The notes: generated by a model from the sequence alone, not told the origin. Positions 49,241-62,900 are shown, counted from the stretch's first letter. The stretch is 64,000 nucleotides of DNA from Hypomyces perniciosus (GCA_008477525.1 SPDT01000005.1:4154001-4218000); one strand, 5' to 3'. Made by a program: numbers and translations.

Positions 49241-49560
49241 GGGGGGACAGGGTCCCGAGTCCCCACCTTTCATAGTCCTATTAAGCTAGTTTTGTTCCTA
49301 CACTTCGGCGATCTTTTCTTTAGCCTATCTTTTAATATACGTAATTGTCGCCCGATTCGACAGGATAGTAAGGAGGGCGGCGCTTTCTTTAGCAAGCCAA
49401 TCGGCATGTTTATTGCCTATAATATCTTTATGTCCTAGTATTTACGAGATATAGCTTATCTAAGGGAAGATACTTTATACTAGTTTCTGGAAGTATATAT
49501 ATTGTTAACCTTAGTAACGGATAACTCTATATTGCGGCATATTCCTTTATTCCTAGCTAG
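49240..49560 (-). pseudogene. LINE RNase H domain relic
   Basis: The minus strand reads YFQKLV, S-I-F-P, I-S-Y-I-S, then ILGHKDIIGNKHADWLAKES, then AALLTILSNRATITYIKR. G-H-x-x-x-x-G-N-x-x-A-D-x-L-A-K is the C-terminal signature of the type I RNase H carried by Tad1/I-type LINEs; the upstream Y-I-S-W-x-x-G-H has W as TAA. Several TAG/TAA codons stand where Q or W is expected. Base composition is far less AT-rich than in the LINE at 31-40 kb, and the orientation is opposite, so this is a separate, less mutated insertion. RT was not found to its right. Confidence 0.8.
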
Positions 49561-49799
49561 TTTGTTAGAACCTAGATAGTTAGCAATTTTATGTATTTAA
49601 GCAGCAGCTTTTCCCACCTAACTTGGGATTAGCAAGAGTGTCGAATTCTATTATCTTATGCACCTGCAAATAAGCCCTTATACTATTGATTTGTGATTTA
49701 TAGTTGTAAGCCTGGTCTGTATCGGGTTTTCTATATAGCTTCCACTTCGCAATAACACTATTAACATAATATCAACCTCTTTCCAGGTTATCCTAAAAG

Positions 49800-51520
49800 G
49801 ACCAAGCAATTAGGACCTTTAGATCAATTCCATTAAACAGCTAGCTACTAGCTATAACGTTTAGAAATACATTAATCCAGATACTAGCAACAAGCCTATA
49901 GCTATTAAGCCTAAGGCTCCTACTCCCTAAACAATCTGGCCAGAAATAATAAGTATTACTAATCTTATTACTAAAGAATGATTTAAAGTTAAGATGTTTA
50001 AGGAAGAATATAATTTTTCATATAAATAGTATAGGAATTGTTTTAAGGCCTTAAAAAAACTTATAATATAAATTTAAGAGACAGTCAGTCTTTAAAACTG
50101 TATAATCTTGAAGAAAGTAATAGTCTTTAAATAACGTTAAGTTTTTAAAGACTAATTTAAGCTAAATAACTAGGCTATATAAAATAAAGTAAAGTAAGTT
50201 TACCTGGAAGCCTTTATAGGCATTAAATGAATGAAAATTCAAGATTAGTTAAGTTATTGGCAGATAGCACTTAAAGAAGCTATTAAGGCTGACCTGCCAG
50301 AGACAAAAAACCTTTAATTAAGTCGAGATCTCTTAAATGTTATTTAAAAGATTAATTTAACTTTTATAAGTAATTAAATTAATAAAATTAAAAAGAATGA
50401 ATTGATAAAATGCAATAATACATAGCAGGAGAAATATAATACTATTTTTATTAGCCTAATCTTTAATTATTAATATAGGTTAAAGATAAATATACCTAAA
50501 AGAGTATTTCCTAAATTCTAAAAAAAAAACCTACTCTATTATAAAGAAATAAATTAAATATAAATTCCTAATATCTTAATAGGTAGAAGTATTAATATTC
50601 TGCCTAATATAATTTTATTAAGTTAATCCGACTATCAAGCTAGGCTCTGAACCCTTAAATATAATAAGAAATTAATAAAAAGCTTAAAAATAGTAAATTC
50701 AAGGAATATATTGATAAGGCTAAAGTATAGGTTAAAAGGTTAAAGTTTTTAGCTATTTTTAGAAAAAGGATATAACTAGAATTTATTTACTAGCAAAGTC
50801 TTAATTGATAAAAGAATGATTTTCTATATATATTAATAGTACCGAATTCCTGTTATTAAATTTAATAAGCTTTTAGAAGCTTCTGAAAACTAAGACGATA
50901 AAAGGCATAAAATGAATACATTAAATTTCACGTTATTTATAAAGCCTAGACCTATTACCGTCAGCGACGCCACAACTTAATATAAACGGCTAGGTTACCT
51001 AAAACTAGATACCCTTAAACAGCTGGTTTACTAGACAACTGGGTCGAAAATCAAGGGACTAGTTAAACTAGATTATAGAAGCTGTTTTATTAATAAAGCT
51101 ACTTAAATTGTCTTATATAGAAGTCCTTAAACGCAAGCTTAACGCCTATTTTAATAAATCTATATCGATATCTTTATTATGCTAACAAGATATAATAGAA
51201 AGGGATATATACTATTAATTAAAGAGAAATATATAAGAATACTTTTGAGCTATTTAATAGATTCCTTAAATATAAATAGTATCTTTAAATTATTAAAGCA
51301 ATTTCAAATATATATTAGCTAACAATTTAATTAAAAGATCTACTGAATTGATTAAGATAATAATATTGCAATCAAGAAATAATATAATAAGTATGTAAGA
51401 GAATAAAGAATTAAGGATAAACCTACAGCCCTATATATATTAGCCCAAAACAGCCTAATTAAATAATTTAAGGGAGTAATTAAGATTTGGTCTTAAACAA
51501 TAAAAGTTAATACTAGTTCT
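49800..51520 (+). pseudogene. Gag-like polyprotein relic
   Basis: A plus-strand frame can be followed with few stops: N-P-D-T-S-N-K-P-I-A-I-K-P-K-A-P-T-P at 49,885, then F-K-V-K-M-F-K-E-E-Y-N-F, F-K-A-L-K-K-L, V-Y-L-E-A-F-I-G-I-K, and Y-W-Q-I-A-L-K-E-A-I-K-A-D-L-P-E-T-K near 50,260. The helical, Lys/Glu-rich character and lack of enzyme motifs suggest a retrotransposon gag, perhaps Copia-like. I could not assign it to a family. After about 50.4 kb the frame breaks up. Confidence 0.4.
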
Positions 51521-51579
51521 TATACAATATAGGGTATAATAGCTGATGCTTGCATTAGTGAATTTGTTTTTATATTATA

Positions 51580-51593
51580 GTTATAAGCCTGGG
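51580..51593 (+). other. Half-tRNA iMet primer-binding site of the 336-bp element
   Basis: GTTATAAGCCTGGG directly abuts the 59-bp repeat. It is the complement of the initiator tRNA anticodon arm, with one RIP-type G-to-A change. This links the element to the Copia family at 10.7-31 kb. Confidence 0.65.
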
Positions 51594-51648
51594 AGGTTCT
51601 GGTCTAGTGGTTAGTGCGCTCCTAACACTAAGATCTTTTAGAACCTGT
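51594..51648 (+). other. tRNA-like segment with Pol III A-box
   Basis: GGTTCTGGTCTAGTGGTTAG contains TGGTCTAGTGG, a perfect fit to the Pol III A-box (TRGYNNARNGG) and to a tRNA D-arm. GGTTCT near the start can pair with AGAACC about 40 bases later. A proper B-box is absent; TTTTAGAACC is a weak candidate. It could be a tRNA-derived remnant or a chance match next to the primer site. It is not a functional tRNA gene. Confidence 0.4.
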
Positions 51649-51856
51649 AACTACTACTGGATGTTGCTGTATTTTGCTTTGAACCCTGTTTAAGGCAACT
51701 ATTTTACTATAATTACTAAGGTATTCAGTTTATATGCCCGCTTCCTGGAATAAAGTAAAAAGTTAACTAATTATAGCCTATAAACTAGGGGGTGTATTGT
51801 ATAATATAGGGTATAATAGCTAATGCTTATATCAGCGAATTTGTTTTTATATTACA

Positions 51857-54800
51857 TTAATTTACTTAATGATTAATAGCTAAAGGTATAGAAAATATAC
51901 TAAGAATTAGCGGCAAATAAATAATAACGTTTCCCTATAAAGTTATTAATTTTTCCAAGTATTTAAAGTTTATTATTAATTTAGATATATAGTATATATT
52001 AAATATATTCTCTTTTTATTAAACTTTAAGTTAATTTTTAATTTTACTTTAACTTTTTATTAAAAAAAAGTAAATATAAGTGTTATATTTATTAGCTTTA
52101 GTTATATATAGGCTAGTTTTATTAACTAATCTATAGCTTTATTCCTTTATATCCTTTAATAGCTAAAGTATTATTAAATATATATATTTTTATTATATAT
52201 ACTTTTTGGTCTTTAAAATGTAATAAAGATTTATTATAATAAATTTAAAGGTAGACCTTTTAGATAATATATTACAGCTATATTATTTAAATAAATAATA
52301 ATATCCTTTATATTATTATTATTAATTAATGTAGCTTTCAGTCCTTTTAAAGCCTTAACTGCTTTATTATTAAATACTTTTATTAAAGTAACTAAGCTTT
52401 ATTTTATGAAAACCTTTTTACTATTTTATTATATAAAAAAACTATAGCTAATAGCTTTTATAGTAAAGTATAAACTATACAATAAATACTATTATATCTT
52501 AAAAGGCTACTATAATAATATATAATAGTTAAGGTAAAACCTATGCTTGGCTATAAGGTTAAGCCTAGATTTTTATACCTTTATAGCTTTTAGGTTAAAA
52601 GAATCTTATACCCTAGGTTTAAAGATTCTTATACCCTAAGTTTAAAGACTTTTATCCTTTAAGTTTTAAAGGGAGATTGCATTTACCTTATACTATAAAA
52701 GGGACTTTAACTTAGTATATTTATATTAATATAATAATATAAATAGCTAAATTTATAATTTACAACTAACAGTTATTAGTAAAAAATCAATAAATACTAC
52801 TATTTAATTTTAAAGTAGCTATAATTAATTTACTATTTAGTATACCTATTAAGCCCTATTAAGACTTTAATTATAAATAAATTACTGCTGTATATAGGCT
52901 TTCCTACTTTAGCTAAACTATAAACGAGAATAGATTAATTTACCTGTTAAGCTTAATTAACAGCTATATAAATTAAGGTTTTAATTAAGCTTTAGGGACC
53001 TGGATTGTCATAGTTAAAATTCTATATAGAAATAATAATAATAGTATTTATATAGTTTAATATATAGTATATATAAAGGATAAAAAGGATTATATAATAA
53101 AATAAGTAATAAAGCGCAGAGAATCTAAAAGTATAGGGGGGATAAAAGGATAATATTAATATATATTTATTATTATTATTTTAAAGTAGTAAAGCGCTAG
53201 TAGGCTATTTAGCCTAGCTTTTTTATATTTAACCCTAATAACTAGCTAAAGCTAATTTAATATAGTAGACTAATAAATATAGTATAATAAATAATACTGC
53301 TGCTTACAATCCCTATAAAAAAGGTTAAATAAATCTTTAATTTTAAGCTAAGCAGACGATAGTTTATTTAATAGAGTTTAATTAATACTTACAGTTAATT
53401 TAAAAGCTAAATATAATAATAGCTTTAATTGGTTTATATTATAATAATATTAAAGAATAGATTTACTAGCTATTATATTAAAGACATAATAAAGAAATAT
53501 ACGATTTAAAAATAATACTGCTAAAACTGCTAGTAAATGCGCGCATAGCAGGCAATTTCATAATAGAGAGTCTACCTTAAAGTAAACTTAGCTATATTGT
53601 ATTTTATAGGTTAAATGCCAATAAATATATTAATAGCGAAATAAATTTTTAGGCAAATTAACTAATAGATTTATAGTATATTTAAAAGCTATAAAGTATT
53701 TTTATATAAAGTAGGCTAAATAGAAATATAAAAAAGCATTATCTATAGGTATAATATAGTTATAGAGATAAAAATACTATAATAATATATTTAAGACTAA
53801 GGTATATTAAAGATAGTAATACATTTAGCGAAATACTAGTCTTTTTATAGTAGCTATCTATTAATAATTAATAAAGAATTAAGATTTTAATTAAATAGTA
53901 TTAAATTAAAGTAGGCAAGGTATATATAAAGTAGATAGGCTTTAACTATAATAAACTATAATAGCTATATAAATTTTATAATTAAGGTATATAATAATAT
54001 ATATTATTATATAGAACAGAGACAGTTAAAAAAATATATATAGATAGTCTGCTAGTAAAGTTAAACTTTAAGTTTAAAGTAAATTACAAAGATCTAGCTT
54101 TAATAAACAGTTATAGTAAAATTTAAGTATCGGTAATAGCAGTATTATTATAAAATTTAAAGCTGTTTTAAAGTAAATATATAGATATAAAGCAGCAGAT
54201 AAAAACTGCGCTATATTTAACTAGCGAGATTAAATTTTTACTTTATTAGCTAGTAATAGTATAAAGGAATAAGTAATAGAGGGCAATAATAACGCAGTAG
54301 TGTAAAATAATAATTAAAAGGATAATACTTTAGATCTTAATATAAAACTAGATAATTAATTATAGGATAAATAATATAAATTTATTAATAGAGAGGAATA
54401 TACTCTTAGCAAATAAATATAGCAATAGTTTTAATTTATAATATTCTAGAATATACTTACTATACTTAATAAACTACTAAAAGATATAGCTAAATATATA
54501 AAGTTAATAGATTAGGCAGTAATATTAAGTTTATTTGCAGTAGGTTAAATAAAGCTATAAGTATAAAAGCTCTTTCACTTTAATAAAATATAGTCTAGTA
54601 AACGCTAAACTAAATTCTTAATTATATTTAATAATAATAAATACTAAGTAGTATATAAATATATATTATCGTCTTTATAGTTATAGTTTTTTAATATATA
54701 TAATATAATATAACTGTAAAAAGATAAAAGGTAAGTATTATATATAATAAACTATATAATAGTATAGTTAAATTTAAACTTTACAGTTATTATTAATTAG

Positions 54801-57800
54801 CGGGATAATAATAAACTGCCTTTATAGAATAATATATTACTAGTACTTTAATATTTTAATGCTAAGTTAATTAAAAAAGTAAATAAAAGACTGCAGATAT
54901 ATATATAAAATATATAAAGTTATTTATAGCTTAAAGTAATATAAATTACTTTATAGTAAAAAATCTTTAAATTTATACTAATTTATTTAGCAGTATTTAA
55001 AAAGCTAGCTATAAAGGTATATTTTAAAAAGCCGCTAATTAAAGTAAATAGTAAGCAGTATATTAATTGCTTTTTAAATTAAATATAAAATAATATTCTA
55101 GAGATTATTTCTTAATATATAAAGTTAAACTTTTAGCTTAAATAGATAATATCTAATATAATAGTAGATAGCTTTAAACTTTTAAAAAAGGCAGTAGATT
55201 TAGTAAAGGCTTTCTGCTAATATATAAAGATAGTGCCTGCTTTTACTAAAAATGCAGCTTTAAGTAATAAACTTAACTCTATAATATTCTATAATACAGT
55301 AGCTAATTAATCTTTAAATTAAATCTAATTAGATTTTAATATATTAAAAGACTAATATACCCTGCTTAATCTTCTATTAAAAGCTATAATAATAGAGATA
55401 ATAAAGGTTAATTATAAAGATATTGCTTAAAGTATTTTATTAATATTAACTAAAGCCTAAAAGGTATAAATATTAATAATAAATTTAGCTAAAGGTAAAA
55501 TAAATATAGTTATAAGCGTATAAGTAAGTATATAAGCAGGCAATTATAGTGTATATTGCCTGTAATATAAAACTATTTACTTTAATATTAAAAGAGTAAA
55601 GGTATTAAATTAAATAATAGCTTTATCTTTACCTTTAATATTATAGGTATTTAATTTATCCCAGGTTTTAAATATATTATCTAAAAATATTAATACTCCC
55701 TTTAAAGTAGCCTAAAAGTAAGGCTATCAAGTAGCTTAATATTTTTATTTTTATTTTTACTATTAACTATATTATTTAAAATAAAGATATCTTTATATAT
55801 ATTATATTATAAAGCTTTATAAATGTATATTTGCATTTATTACTATTATAGCTAATATTTAGATTATATATAAAAGTAAGTCTTTTTACTTTAAAACTTT
55901 ATTATAGTAATAATTATTTACTTTATATTAAGGTCTTTGAATTTAAAATATAGTAATAATCGTATTAATATATATAAATATAGCCAAGATAATATAGCTA
56001 GCGCTTTATAAATTAAACTCTTTTTTTAAAGTAGTTAAATATTAATCTACTTTTAAGGGGGAAGAGAGCTTAAAGTATATAATAATAGGTATTAAAGTAT
56101 TATTAATATCTGTATTAAATAAATAGTTTTATAGCTTTCTTTTAGTAAATAGGCAAGCCTTTATATAGCTATCGGCTATAGACTATAATATATATATATA
56201 GAATATAAAAAGGATAGCGATAATAATAGCCTTAATAGCTATATAATACCTAAATTTTATAATAAAGTTTATTTTAGTATAAATAACGGCATGGTAAACT
56301 TTAAAAAGGCAGAAGTTATAATAAATATTATAAAAGACTTTAAAATTATTTATTTATTTAGTAACTTTAAGGTAAAGGGTATATATAAAGAATATTTAAA
56401 GTTTAGGACTTTAATTTAATTAAAGCTTTTATTAATAACGGGGTAAGATTAACTAAGTAATTTATATTAAAAATAAATATAGTAGACATTAATATTCTTT
56501 CAGTTATTAGTATATTTTAATGAAGGTTTATTATAAACTATAGGCGATAAAGGGCTAAATTAAGGCTAATTCACTTAAATACTAAATATTACTTTATATT
56601 TTATTTAAATATAATTAATATTATTAGCAGCCTATTTAAACCTATTAATAAAAAAAATAGATTCTTTAATAATATTACTTTTACTTTATATAATTAGCAG
56701 GCGCTATATAGCTTTAAATATACTGTAAGCAGCCTTTTATTTAACCTAGTAAACTATATATTCCGCTTTACTATAAAGGTATCCTGCAAATACTAGTTTA
56801 TTATTATATATTTAATCTAGATTAAAGTCTTTAAACTGCTTTATTTATAAGCAAGGCACTAAGCCTAATAGGCAGTATTTATAAAAGGCAGCGCTATATA
56901 GCGCTATTATATTAAAGCGCTATTAATATATATTAAATAGATTTTCTTAAATAAAGAGCTATTTAAAGAAAAAGTTAAACTATTATAAATATTTAGCGAT
57001 TATTAGTTATAGAATATATTATATAAAACGTAATTAATCTTTTAAGCGCTATTTATAAAGTAGTAGCCTGCCTTTACTTAAATATATATATAATAAATTT
57101 TAAATTAATTATAGGCTTGCATTTTATATATATAATTATAAAGCTAAGATTTAAATTAAAGTAGATTAACCTTTAAAGTATTTTTTAAAAGAGATATACT
57201 TTTACGCTAATAATAAAGACAATAGTGATAGTGAAAGTAGCGATAGTAGTAGTAATAGTAGTAGCCTTAAAAATAATAATAAACTGCCTTCATAGGCTAT
57301 TAATAGTTGCAGTAATAATATACCTAATAATAAGGATTTTATTTATTAAATATTACTATATAGCAATAGGCTTAAGCAGCTGTATATTAAGTTTAAGAAA
57401 AAGTATAACTTAGATTATATTAATTAAATATTATATACTTTTACTGCAGATATAAACTGTCTTAAAGGAGTATCCTAGGACTAGCGCCTAAATATTAACT
57501 AAAATAAAGAAATACTTTATACATTCGCTAATTAATTTAAAGTTATTGCATTATATTATAGTCTTTATAACTTTACCCTTTATCCCTTTACCCTTTATCT
57601 ATAATATAGTAACTTTTCTTTTATTAGCCTACTAAACTTCTTTAATAATCTTTATATTATTATAAGAGATAATAGACATTATTAAAATAATAATATAAAT
57701 ATTCTCTTTTTTAGCTTCTTGTAAAGCTATTTTATTATTAGGTAGTTAATTTAAAATTACGTAAAAAGCCTTTTATTTATAAAAGGTACTATAATAATAG

Positions 57801-59597
57801 TATTTATATTATTACTATTAAAAGTAGGCTATAACTTTATATATATTTAAACTAAATAAAAGTAGCTGCTTTATATTTTTCATAGTCAGTAAACACTAAA
57901 CTACGTAAAGTTATTAACTTTATTTATATATAAAAGGTAACGCTTTAAAGCTGTTATTAAATAAAAGTAAATAGCCTTTTTATATAAAGTAAATTATTAC
58001 TATTAAAGCATTAAGGCTTAAAAGGTAATAGTAAAGCTTTTTTATTATACTCTAGACTATTTTTTAACTTATATACTTTTTTTTTAAAAAAGGCTTAATT
58101 TTATATATTTATATTGCGCTATTTTAAGCTATTAGTTTTTCCTAGTATCCTTTACTTATATATTAAGATATTTAAGCTGGCGTTAGGTAAAATAGACTAT
58201 TAATTTTACGCTAAAGGCAATAAAGGCTTTAATTTAGCTCTTTTAAAGGCTATTACTATTTTAGATTATGTCGGCAATTTCTGCTATATAGGCAACCTAA
58301 AAGTACTCCCTAATATAATCCTTAGCCCTCTTTATATAACGGAAAGTCTATATAAAGCGGCTTAGCTGTATATATTGCCCGATATACTTAACTTTCGCAA
58401 TTTTATTAATACTATTAATATTGCGCAATAGCTTTATATAGCTAATAATAACCGCTATATCTTACTATATATAGCTACTTTAAAGTACTATTATAATACT
58501 ATTATAACTATTAACTAGTATAGTTAAGTCTAGTTTAGCTAGTTTAAAGGCAAGGCTATTTAAGATATTAAGCAGGTATATTTATTAAAGTCTCTATAGG
58601 CCAGCCAATTTCCTTTATATATAGTATATAGTTTCTTATCCTATATAAAGTAATCTAGTATCTAAATATACAAGATATTTCTAGCTGCGATTAGATTAAT
58701 AGCCTAGTGATAGCTATAGCCTTAACTGGCATTAAATAGGCGCTAAGCTCCTATTAAAGCAGATTTATAATTTAATGCATGATCTAGCTAGTTAACGCTA
58801 TAAAGGAAAGGCAATTCTTTACTGCTTGCCTAGGCATTTTAAAGTAGGCGGCTATAAAGGTAAAGTAGTAAATAAGATTAAAAAAGCAGTAGTTAAAAAA
58901 GGTATAAAGACTAGTAATTAACTTTAAATATAAGGTTCTTTTTACTTTAATACTTAGTTTAATATTAAATAGGTTTACAAAGTTTAATAAAATATTTATA
59001 AAAGGCAATTAAATTAATTAGATTATTGTTAAACTATCTATAATTGCCTAATTTATACCTAGGCAATTATTAATATCATTTTATATTTATATTAGCCTTA
59101 ACTATAGAAATATTATTAGTAATACGTTAAATAAAAGTAAATAAAAGGGAGTTTAATATCGTATTAAAAAGAAAGGATTTAACTATATTAATAGCAACTA
59201 TAATTATTTAAATATTATAGTTCCTGCAATTAAAAAAGTTTCTTTAAAATAAAAATAACTAAACTATTCTTTAAATTAATAAAATAATTAAAAAAATAAA
59301 TTAATTTTATTAGGCTAAAATTTAATTAACTGCTGTTAATACTATAGTTAAGATATAAAATATAAAAGCTGTAATAATTGTAAATTATATAAACTATAGT
59401 GGATTTAAGTATTAGGCAATAAAGATAGCCTTTAAACTAATAATTTAAGTCTACAGTTAAATAAAAAGCTATATATAATATAAAAAGAGCTTTTAGTTTA
59501 TATAAGGAGATAAAATACTTTATCTTTATAGTATTTAATAATAATAAAGTATAAATAGATTAGTATTTATTAATTATTAAATAAAAGTAAATAAAGT
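51857..59597 (+). other. 7.7 kb of RIP-degraded DNA, no named domain
   Basis: Very AT-rich with frequent stops. The plus strand keeps fragments that look like former protein: an Asp/Ser-rich run near 57,205-57,270 (D-N-S-D-S-E-S-S-D-S-S-S-N-S-S-S) followed by a Lys-rich helical stretch, and TFKLALGKIDYQFYAKGNK near 58,170. The 62-codon frame at 57,225-57,413 and the 74-codon minus frame at 58,784-59,008 are low-complexity shadows. I recognise no transposase, RT or host gene. The coding strand bias suggests one or more plus-strand elements. Confidence 0.4.
52601..52670 (+). repeat. 23-bp tandem repeat, three units
   Basis: Units GAATCTTATACCCTAGGTTT-AAA, GATTCTTATACCCTAAGTTT-AAA and GACTTTTATCCTTTAAGTTTT-AAA follow each other directly. 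The divergence is mainly C/T. A degenerate further unit precedes them at about 52,568. Confidence 0.65.
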
Positions 59598-59956
59598 TAT
59601 AAAAGTTATATTTAATAATTAAACTAAGGCTTATAAGGTTTATATTAATAATATACTTAAAGAAAATATTAAATAGTTAAACTTATTATAATTCTATAAA
59701 GCTAGCAGTTCTAGTAAATCCAGTTCTTAATAATAAGCTAAATAATTATATTAAATAATTATAATTGATTTAACCTTATATATAAAGGAAATATAAAGTA
59801 AATGTATTTAGATTATTAAAATTATAGTTCTATATAATAATCCCTTTTAATTATAGGATTATACTTATAACTATAATTTATCTATAATTGATTAAAAGGT
59901 TTTAATATTTTATTATAATCCTGCAACTAAATCTTTAATATAATTAAATTATAACA
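59598..59956 (-). mobile_element. Heavily mutated solo LTR of the chromovirus family
   Basis: About 359 bp aligning with the 389-bp LTRs at 20,002 and 27,343. For example, GGTTTATATTAATAA matches GGTTTATATTAACAG, AGCAGTTCTAGTAAAT matches GGCAGTTTTAGTAAAT, and ATAATCCTGCAACTAAATCTT matches ATAATCCTGTAACTAGGTCTT. Nearly all CG and CA/TG steps are gone. No clear target duplication remains, and no internal sequence flanks it. Confidence 0.7.
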
Positions 59957-62900
59957 AGTATCTAGTTTATAAATAAAGTAGTTTAATGAAGTTAATATAG
60001 TTTAAAGAGATAATTAATATATTACTAGCCTATATAAACTTAAAAGTTTTAAAAGCTTTTTATCCTTTAATATTACATTTATTTTAAAAGAATTTAGTTT
60101 AGGGTTATAGAGTAGTTTAAGATAATAATAGTTTATATAATAGTATAGAATATATATTTATTCTTTTATAAATAAATAATATAGTATTATTAAATAAAAA
60201 GGGGTTTTAATTATAAATTAAAATATTATTAAGTAAAGGTAGTTTATTTATAGATTAAAAGGTCTATAGGCTAGTCTTTAATTTATAGATTAAAAAGTAA
60301 ACAAGTAAATAGTTATAGTTAATAGGCTAAAAAGGCTATATAATAAAGTAAAAAGTAAAATAGGTTTTATAAATTTAAGGTTATATTACTTTAAGGGTCT
60401 TTAACTGCTAAAAGAAAAAGCAGCAAGATTATATTTATAGTATAACCTTATAAAAAGATAACTAATATATAAAAGGCTATATTACTATATATTAAATAAA
60501 GGAAGATATAGTTAGATTTAACTCCTATAGTATAAATAGTATTAGTATTAAAGGATTATATAAAAATAGCTGTATAAGGTATTAAAAATATTAATTAAAG
60601 GAGAGTGAATATATTTTACTTTATAAACTCTTTTATAATAAAAGGCAGTAAATTTAAGCTAGGTTATTTACTATTAAAGTAAAAATAAAGGGCCAGTAAA
60701 TTAAAGTAATATATATAAAAGTAAAAAAATAAAAAATACTAGTAAAAAATATCTATATATACCCCCTAGACTAGTAAACCCTATACTGCACTTAAACTAT
60801 TACCGATTACCCTATTAAATAGCCTTATCTATTACTTTAACCCTTTTTAACTGCCTGCTATAGGTTTTAGATAAAGGGGCCGAAAATAAAAGCTAAAAGC
60901 TAATTCTGTAAATCTTTTATAGTTTTATTAATATTATTAAAGGTATAATATTTTTATTATCCTGCAGGCTATATAAGGTAATGCCCTTACTATTTTTAAA
61001 TAGCAGTATCTTTATTATTATATAGTTTATTGAGAGCGCTATACTAAACTACTAAAACACTGCAATAAATTTATTATGATAATAATTACAATACTGCACT
61101 GCTTTAAGGTTTTTTAGTAAGAGTTAACTAAACGCTATATAAAAAAGACCTTTATACTAAAGTATCTTATAGTTACACTAAAACTATAATACCTTAGTTT
61201 AAAGGTATCTGCTAACCTTTATTTAAAGTAAATATAAAGAATCTTATAGGCCACTACTATATAATACTAGCCCTTTAGCTTTAAAGGGATATATCCCTTT
61301 ACTACTAGAATCTTTATATATTTTTTTATTAACTAACTCTTTTAAAAAAAGTTAAAAGTATCCCTGTAAAGCATAATATGTTAATATATATTGAAAAGTA
61401 AACCTAGGCGCCAGAGTTAGTTAAAGGCCTATATAATAGTGCTAAGGTTATAGGGATATTTAAAAATAATACTATCATTATATAAATAGTAATAGTTTAT
61501 ATTAAATATATTAAAGGCTAACGAAATTATAAAATAATCTATATTAAAAATCAAGTTATTAAACTTTTTTTATACTTTATTTTATTTCATTTAAATATTA
61601 TAACTATAAATTTAAAGCATTTTAAATCTTATATAATACATAAAGCTAAGAATATATTAAAAGTTAAGGTTAATGCTTATTATATAATAAAAAAAAGACA
61701 TTTTATAGGTTTTTAATCTATAAATTAAATTAAGTTAGCAATTTATAGATTAAAAATATATAAGGTATTATTTATATCTATATTAGCAGGTAATTATAGT
61801 AAATTAAAACCTGTTTACTTTATTTAAAAAGCGCGATAATGTACTAAAGGGTATATAATAGCTTAAGTAAGCAGAAACAGATAGCCTAAATTATATTTAG
61901 GCAGCTAAAAAGGCAGGGGACGCTACTATTAAGTTAAATTAAGTAAAAGTATTATTAAAGGCCGCCCGTGCAGTTATATTTATAGATACAGTTAACTTTA
62001 TTAATTTTAGCAGCAGGCTTAGCTTTATTTTTTATTTTAATAGTAGTGTTTTAATAGATAAACGCCTGCGTTTTAAGTTTAATATAAATATTACTAGTAT
62101 CGCCAGGGTGATTGTTATAGGCGGGGGATAGTAATTAGGCCTTTAGTTTACGGCTAAACCTTATACTGCCGGAAACTCTTTTATTATATAAATTCCTAAG
62201 TGCCTTTAGGTCTATTATTAGTTTTAGGTTTTAAATACTGCTTTAAATTAATAAGTAAAAGTTTTAATTAATATTAACTAAAGACAGCACTTTTTAGATA
62301 TTAAGGTTTTTTATTATAGTTAATAGCTTAAATACTTTACTACTGCCTATATACTTAGCGGCCCCTTTAAGTATATTAATAATAAGGTTTAAGTAATACT
62401 TTAAAATAATATTAAATATAGCAGTCTTTTAAGCCTAATCTAAGCTAAGTTTAATAGTATAGATATAAATAAGGGGGATAGATAAGCCTAGGGCCACTAT
62501 TATACTATTAGGCAAAGTTATTAAGGTCAGTATCCTTTAGTGGATATTAACTATTTTAAAGATGAGCCTTATAGCCTGCTACGCTATAGTAGAGTTTGAA
62601 CTATTAGCAATTATAAATGCCTTGAAAAGGTTAAGGTTTAGTAAAATAGTAAAGATAGTCTTACTCTTTATAAGGTTAATAAAATATATACTATTATGCT
62701 GCTATTTAAAGGTAAGCTTGCTGGTATCCCTTACAATAAAGTCTATAAAGCCGGAAATTGTATAGTATTCTATAATTTGCTTATATAAACTAGTCTTAAT
62801 AAATAGATCTTATATACCTTTACTATACTATACCTTAAGCTTAATTACATTAGCTTTATAGTACTTAAAGGGCTAGCTGTCTTTCTAGAATAAGTATAAA

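Larger units (their letters stand above)
51521..51856 (+). mobile_element. 336-bp TRIM-like element with 59-bp repeats
   Basis: Two direct repeats of exactly 59 bp (51,521-51,579 and 51,798-51,856), the right one with intact ends TGTATAATA...TATTACA. Immediately after the left repeat is GTTATAAGCCTGGG, the half-tRNA initiator-Met primer site also seen in the Copia copies. Immediately before the right repeat is a polypurine tract (AAACTAGGGGGTGTAT). Only 218 bp lie between the repeats, with no coding capacity. The flanking five bases (GTTCT and TTAAT) do not match. The element is a minimal LTR retrotransposon depending on Copia enzymes. Confidence 0.75.

Noticed and set aside
51594..51648. A functional tRNA gene
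   Set aside because: The A-box fits, but there is no proper B-box, T-arm or 7-bp acceptor stem; it sits between LTR-like repeats next to a primer site.
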